Shown here in pieces: positions 6,953 through 9,416 of a DNA stretch of 9,416 nucleotides. The stretch is from Gammaproteobacteria bacterium (GTDB lineage Bacteria > Pseudomonadota > Gammaproteobacteria > SZUA-229): positions 1 to 9,416 of the forward strand of contig JARFQK010000257.1 in NCBI GenBank assembly GCA_029287815.1. Direction: 5' to 3'. Made by a program: the position numbers and the translations under genes. The notes below the pieces were generated by a model. It did not search any database. It saw only the letters and a program-made list of their open reading frames with translations, and had not been told where the DNA came from. How positions within the stretch are numbered: position 1 is the stretch's first letter; the number at the start of each line of letters is the position of its first letter.

Positions 6953-8081
6953 CACACTCGCGTTTACGTCGATCGCACAGAGCTTTCTGCCCGCTTACCG
7001 GGCGCGTTACGCATTGAGCCCGCAACAGGCCAGCACCTGCCAAAACATTCTGCAGTGCCATACTGCCAAGCTGGGTTGCTTGGATTACGCCTGTGATGCG
7101 TGTGCACGGCATTATCCGCGCTACCCAAGCTGCCGCCACCGGCATTGCCCACAGTGCCAGCAGCGCGCGAGTGCGCGTTGGGCGGAGCAGCGCATGGCCG
7201 ATGTGTTGCCGGTCACGTACTTCCATCTGGTGTTCACCTTGCCACACGAACTCAACGTCTGGGCACAGCTGCATCCCGAGGTGATCTATCACACCTTGTT
7301 TCAGTGCGCCTGGCAAACACTTGATAGCTACAGCCGGCGCAACCGACAGCTGCAGGGCAAACTGGGCATGACCGCGGTATCGCATACCTGGGGACAGAAC
7401 CTAAGCCAGCACATTCATTTGCATTGCCTGATCCCCGGGGCCGCACTGACCAACGATGGCGTCTGGGTGAGCACCCGGCGTGATTACCTGTATCCGCAGC
7501 GCGCGCTCGCCAAACTGTTTCGCGGCAAAATGGTCAGTGCGCTGCGCCAAGCATGGTCGAGCGGTGCGCTTCACCGCCTCAACGACAGGACGCAGGTCGA
7601 TCGTTGTTTGACAGCGTTGATGGCGAAGGACTGGTTGATCCACACCAAACCGCACCTGAACCAGGCGGAAACGGTGGTGCGCTATCTGGCGCGCTATGCG
7701 CATCGAACCGCGATCAGTCCTTCACGCATCGTTGCCGTCGATGAAACCTCGGTCAGCTTCAAATGGAAAGACTACCGTGACCACCAGCAGAAAATCATGA
7801 CGTTGGAGGGTGGCGAGTTTTTGCACCGGTTTTTACTGCACGTGCTGCCCAAGGGGCTGATGCGGATACGCCATTACGGCTTTCTGGCTAACCGGGTGCG
7901 CGTTGCCCGGCTTGAGCAGATACGCGCATCGCTAACGACAGCAGAGGCCGAAACTGATTCCAAGGCTGCGCCGATCTATCCGCGGCCCACGCCAGAGCGC
8001 TGCCCGGCGTGTGGGACCGGGCATCTGCGCCTGTGCGCGATCTGCCGGCCCGCGAAGGTGCGACGACAAAGGTTACAGTAA
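6945..8081 (+). CDS. IS91-family HUH/Y2 rolling-circle transposase
   Basis: The 378-residue transposase nicks and joins single-stranded DNA during rolling-circle transposition. An N-terminal zinc finger shows C50, C53, C63, C68 and C71 in the pattern CDAC...YPSCRHRHCPQC (Zn_Tnp_IS91 type). The metal-binding HUH motif is HLH (H157, H159) in QHIHLHCLIPGA. The paired nucleophiles are Y246 and Y250 in RYLARYAHRTAIS. A second CxxC...CxxC pair (C353/C356, C364/C367) lies near the C-terminus. The ATG at 6945 is chosen because GGAGGG lies 8 nt upstream and the protein then starts like its family (MPSTLAFTSIAQSFLPAY); the frame is open further upstream but there overlaps the recombinase fragment in another frame. 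The length is normal and all catalytic residues are present, so it may be active even though the left IS end seems lost. Confidence 0.93.
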   Translation: MPSTLAFTSIAQSFLPAYRARYALSPQQASTCQNILQCHTAKLGCLDYACDACARHYPRYPSCRHRHCPQCQQRASARWAEQRMADVLPVTYFHLVFTLPHELNVWAQLHPEVIYHTLFQCAWQTLDSYSRRNRQLQGKLGMTAVSHTWGQNLSQHIHLHCLIPGAALTNDGVWVSTRRDYLYPQRALAKLFRGKMVSALRQAWSSGALHRLNDRTQVDRCLTALMAKDWLIHTKPHLNQAETVVRYLARYAHRTAISPSRIVAVDETSVSFKWKDYRDHQQKIMTLEGGEFLHRFLLHVLPKGLMRIRHYGFLANRVRVARLEQIRASLTTAEAETDSKAAPIYPRPTPERCPACGTGHLRLCAICRPAKVRRQRLQ

Positions 8082-8098
8082 CCCCTGTCGCTCTGAAG

Positions 8099-8135
8099 CC
8101 TGTGTCTTGCCAGTTGCGCAGGCGCTGGCAACAGG
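8099..8135. other. Hairpin behind the transposase, candidate part of oriIS
   Basis: CCTGT(GTCT)TGCCAG pairs with CTGGCAACAGG: an 11-bp stem with a 4-nt bulge in the left arm and an 11-nt loop. It begins 18 nt after the transposase stop. IS91-type oriIS ends contain hairpins, so this may belong to the transposition origin. No T-run follows, so a rho-independent terminator is unlikely. Confidence 0.4.
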
Positions 8136-8377
8136 ATTATTATGGGCGTCAGGGAGAGATCGGCCTGAAATCTTCGTCATCAGAGCTGATTGCTAGCTGG
8201 AAAGGGCATCGCCGACAAAGGCGACCTTTACAGGAAAGGTAAAGACGCGGACGTTGGCGACTTCCGCAAACCACGTCAGCAAAAACAATTTCCTTAATAA
8301 TAAGGAGTATGCCATTCGCGGCTTAGTTCAACAGACATTTACACGCCATGCTGCGCACATCGTATAAATGCTAAGTA
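8136..8377. other. Gene-free stretch between the transposase and the first cassette
   Basis: No gene is supported here, and no IntI N-terminal sequence was found on the minus strand when I translated it. The stretch holds several short stems: ACCTTT/AAAGGT (8224-8229 with 8235-8240), GACGTTGG/CCACGTC with one bulged base (8250-8257 with 8271-8277), and TCCTTA/TAAGGA (8291-8296 with 8301-8306). The left part is probably the right end of the IS element. The last 50 bases, ending at the GTT of 8378, are probably the attI side of the integron. A five-codon frame behind AAGGAG (ATG at 8309) is noted but not called. Confidence 0.4.
8338..8368 (+). promoter_or_regulatory. Candidate cassette promoter (Pc-like)
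   Basis: TTTACA (8338-8343, 5 of 6 to TTGACA) and TATAAA (8363-8368, 5 of 6 to TATAAT) are separated by 19 nt, slightly more than ideal. Transcription would start near 8375, right at the cassette insertion point at 8378, and read into the cassettes. This is where a Pc within attI would lie. It would allow the cassettes to be expressed although the integrase gene is destroyed. Prediction from motif match only. Confidence 0.4.
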
Positions 8378-8378
8378 G

Positions 8379-8838
8379 TTAGAGGTCGAACTTAGAAATA
8401 ACATGCCCGCATTGCAGAAAGCGAGGGATTACGCCCTTGGCGAAGGCTTTAGCTGTGCCTTCTCACCCGGCTATACGTTCATTTTGTGGTAGGGCATTCG
8501 CCAATAAACAAGGGTGGCAAACGATACTAGTGCTTGGCGTGATCTTTATCCTCATAATTACTTGCTATGCGGCTTACGCATATATTTACCCTTCTTTAGT
8601 GCTTATGGCCCTGCCATTACTTATACTCGTTTGCTCACCAGTTGCTTACTATCTTTTCGTGCCATTGGCCCAGGTGACCAACGTGCAAACAACCAATGCT
8701 AGAAAAATAGTGGCCATTGCTCTCGTGATTTCAATAGCATATGTGATCTATAGTTTCGCTACGTATGATTAAAACCTCTAACAAATCTCTCAACCGGACG
8801 CTTCGCGCTAACGCGCTACGCGCCCGTTAGCTCAGGCG
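8379..8838 (+). mobile_element. Complete integron gene cassette 1 (460 bp)
   Basis: The left boundary is G^TTAGAGG at 8378 and the right boundary is G^TTATGCC at 8838. The cassette start GTTAGAGG is the exact reverse complement of CCTCTAAC (8775-8782), the outer arm of the downstream attC. This is expected when both came from one circular cassette, and it supports both boundaries independently of any gene call. The cassette carries one gene and its attC, the standard layout. Base composition is richer in AT than the chromosome to the left. Confidence 0.88.
8437..8772 (+). CDS. Small three-helix membrane protein with degenerate zinc ribbon (cassette 1)
   Basis: From the TTG at 8437 the protein has 111 residues and three membrane helices at about 29-49, 53-77 and 90-108. 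The reading frame is open further upstream to 8383. There it encodes TCPHCRKRGITP directly before the TTG, so the natural protein probably began about 13 residues earlier with a CxxC zinc-ribbon half. The only possible start there is ATA at 8398, where ATG would be expected for an M-T-C-P-H-C beginning. The matching second half reads PAIRSFCG, with Arg (residue 14) where a PAxCxxCG ribbon would carry Cys. Zinc-ribbon plus membrane-helix proteins of this kind are common small hypothetical proteins with no known function. Either the gene uses TTG and has lost the ribbon, uses the rare ATA start, or is decaying. The stop lies 2 nt before the attC. Confidence 0.65.
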   Translation: MAKALAVPSHPAIRSFCGRAFANKQGWQTILVLGVIFILIITCYAAYAYIYPSLVLMALPLLILVCSPVAYYLFVPLAQVTNVQTTNARKIVAIALVISIAYVIYSFATYD

Positions 8839-8844
8839 TTATGC
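8775..8844 (+). other. attC recombination site of cassette 1
   Basis: The site runs from R'' CTCTAAC (8776-8782) to R' GTTATGC (8838-8844), 69 bp in all. L'' is around CAACCGGACG (8791-8800) and L' around CGCCCGTTAG (8821-8830), pairing with one bulged base as is usual in attC. The loop side contains CGCTTCGCGCTAACGCGC. The overall string (TCTAACAAATCTCTCAACCGG...GTTAGCTCAGGCGTTATGC) closely follows the layout of VCR-like and environmental attC sites. IntI would recognise the folded bottom strand and cut at G^TT, 8838. Confidence 0.93.
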
Positions 8845-9416
8845 CTAGGGAAATAGTATGGAACCAATAGATGCCTATAGGGACACTTCGGAGCGTGCAG
8901 TGCGGATGTTAAAACTGCATGATGGCTTAATCAACACGAGACAAAGGTCTATTCGGAGCGATTGGAAAGAGTCGTTTTGCCGCCTTATGCATTGGCCGAT
9001 TTGTTCCGATATTCAACGAATTGATTCAAACGATGCCGTGATTGTTCTGAGAGAAGAATCAGAGCTTCAGGCTGACGAGTTTACTAAATGGGCTCTTGAC
9101 GACCTTTTGAGGTCTTCGATCACTTTTGGCGTGTCAGCATTGGACAGATATGTGCATGAGAGAATAATTAAAAATTTCGTATTTGCATTTAATAACTGCG
9201 ATCATACAAAACAAATGAAAGAGTTCAATATTCCTGCCACGCTTGCGATTGATATAGTTAACAAGGTTCATAAAGCGAAAAAGAAAGGAGATAATATAAG
9301 ACCAGCCAATGAAGTCAGAAAGGCAGTTCAAGAAATACTGCACAAGAGACCATTCCAAAGCTGGAGGGAGATTGAGTATGGTTTTTCACTTATTGGCTAT
9401 TCAAGCATTGGTAAGT
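8839..9416 (+). mobile_element. Integron gene cassette 2, partial
   Basis: It begins with TTATGCCTAGGG directly behind the attC cleavage point and runs out of the window. It carries one open gene. Its own attC is outside the window; by pairing rules its outer arm should begin with GGCATAAC. If that is found downstream, the cassette boundaries are confirmed. Confidence 0.85.
8858..9416 (+). CDS. HEPN-like protein, 3' end outside the window (cassette 2)
   Basis: The frame is open from the ATG at 8858 to the window end, 186 codons without stop. TAGGG lies 7 nt before the start. The N-terminus (AYRDTSERAVRMLKLHDGL) is followed by DDLLRSSITFGVSALDRYVHERI at residues 81-103 and by PFQSWREIEYGFSLIGYSSIG at about 165-185. 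This sequence of segments resembles RiboL-PSP-HEPN-like proteins: a helix of the form 'hhhhxxALDxYhH' and a later 'FQSxxxIxxxFxxIG'. HEPN proteins are often RNases in defence or toxin systems. The catalytic Arg-x4-6-His would be expected later in the protein, outside the window, so activity cannot be judged. The gene is rich in AT and Lys, unlike the chromosomal genes. Assignment is from pattern memory; a plain unknown cassette protein remains possible. Confidence 0.6.
   Translation, partial: MEPIDAYRDTSERAVRMLKLHDGLINTRQRSIRSDWKESFCRLMHWPICSDIQRIDSNDAVIVLREESELQADEFTKWALDDLLRSSITFGVSALDRYVHERIIKNFVFAFNNCDHTKQMKEFNIPATLAIDIVNKVHKAKKKGDNIRPANEVRKAVQEILHKRPFQSWREIEYGFSLIGYSSIGK

Larger units (their letters stand above)
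6776..8325 (+). mobile_element. IS91-family insertion sequence, left end truncated
   Basis: The element holds the remnant of the accessory recombinase gene and a full-length HUH/Y2 transposase. The left end is cut at the palindrome junction inside the accessory gene, so the terIS end appears to be lost. The right end is not firmly placed. IS91 elements have their oriIS end next to GTTC or CTTG in the target, and GTTC occurs at 8326-8329, 245 bp after the transposase stop; CTTG at 8106 is closer but leaves only 24 bp. I give 8325 as a working boundary. No terminal inverted repeat or target duplication is expected in this family. Confidence 0.6.

Noticed and set aside
6660..7385. Long open frame on the minus strand across the junction and transposase
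   Set aside because: It is antisense to the transposase and overlaps the IntI tail in a different frame; no motif, low-complexity composition. The true minus-strand signal there is the IntI tail in another frame.
8009..8242. Two overlapping short plus-strand frames at the transposase end
   Set aside because: They start inside the transposase gene in other frames, run through the hairpin and have no recognisable product.
8292..8324. Five-codon frame behind AAGGAG (ATG at 8309), reminiscent of the small orf in some attI sites
   Set aside because: Too short to support, and the AAGGAG is part of a small stem; the resemblance may be chance.
9134..9358. 74-codon minus-strand frame
   Set aside because: It is antisense to the long open HEPN-like gene, which has a good start, ribosome site and cassette position.
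1..9416. CRISPR array, rRNA, tRNA
   Set aside because: No regularly spaced direct repeats and no rRNA or tRNA-like sequence were seen on either strand.

Overview
The window looks like a chromosomal segment of a GC-rich proteobacterium, most likely a gammaproteobacterium. The reasons are the high-GC coding sequence, the order of the GldA/GldF/GldG-like ABC operon followed by a DUF4340 gene, and the two families of short palindromic intergenic repeats. This placement is inference from gene content; no rRNA or tRNA is present.

Left part (1-6400) is ordinary chromosome. A four-gene minus-strand operon (4204 down to 295) encodes an ABC ATPase, a six-helix permease, a GldG-like auxiliary protein and a DUF4340 protein. 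The genes overlap by 4 bp or are separated by 4-7 bp, so they are probably co-transcribed and form one membrane complex. A divergent plus-strand gene (4412-6400) encodes a HyuA-type hydantoinase/oxoprolinase subunit; its usual HyuB partner is not in the window. Palindromic repeats sit behind the operon (132-246) and between the divergent genes (4275-4365).

Right part (6601-9416) is the remains of an integron broken up by an IS91-family insertion sequence. A 50-residue C-terminal piece of an integron integrase lies on the minus strand (6601-6753). It meets, head to head, the C-terminal piece of a second tyrosine recombinase on the plus strand (6776-6952). A perfect 20-bp palindrome (6755-6774) lies exactly at the centre of symmetry between the two arginine codons of their RHxxATH boxes. 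The plus-strand piece runs directly into a full-length IS91-type HUH/Y2 transposase (6945-8081).

Beyond the IS element are a putative attI/Pc remnant (about 8326-8378), a complete 460-bp gene cassette (8379-8838) and the start of a second cassette (8839 onward). The first cassette encodes a small three-helix membrane protein and ends in a typical 69-bp attC. Its first bases (GTTAGAGG) are the exact reverse complement of the outer attC arm (CCTCTAAC), which fixes both boundaries. The second cassette carries a gene still open at the window end whose protein resembles HEPN-domain proteins. The cassette genes are visibly richer in AT than the chromosome, as expected for captured cassettes.

The most interesting points are the integrase-less array, the symmetrical recombinase junction, the zinc-ribbon-like segment upstream of the usable start codon of cassette gene 1, and the HEPN-like cassette gene as a possible defence or toxin gene.
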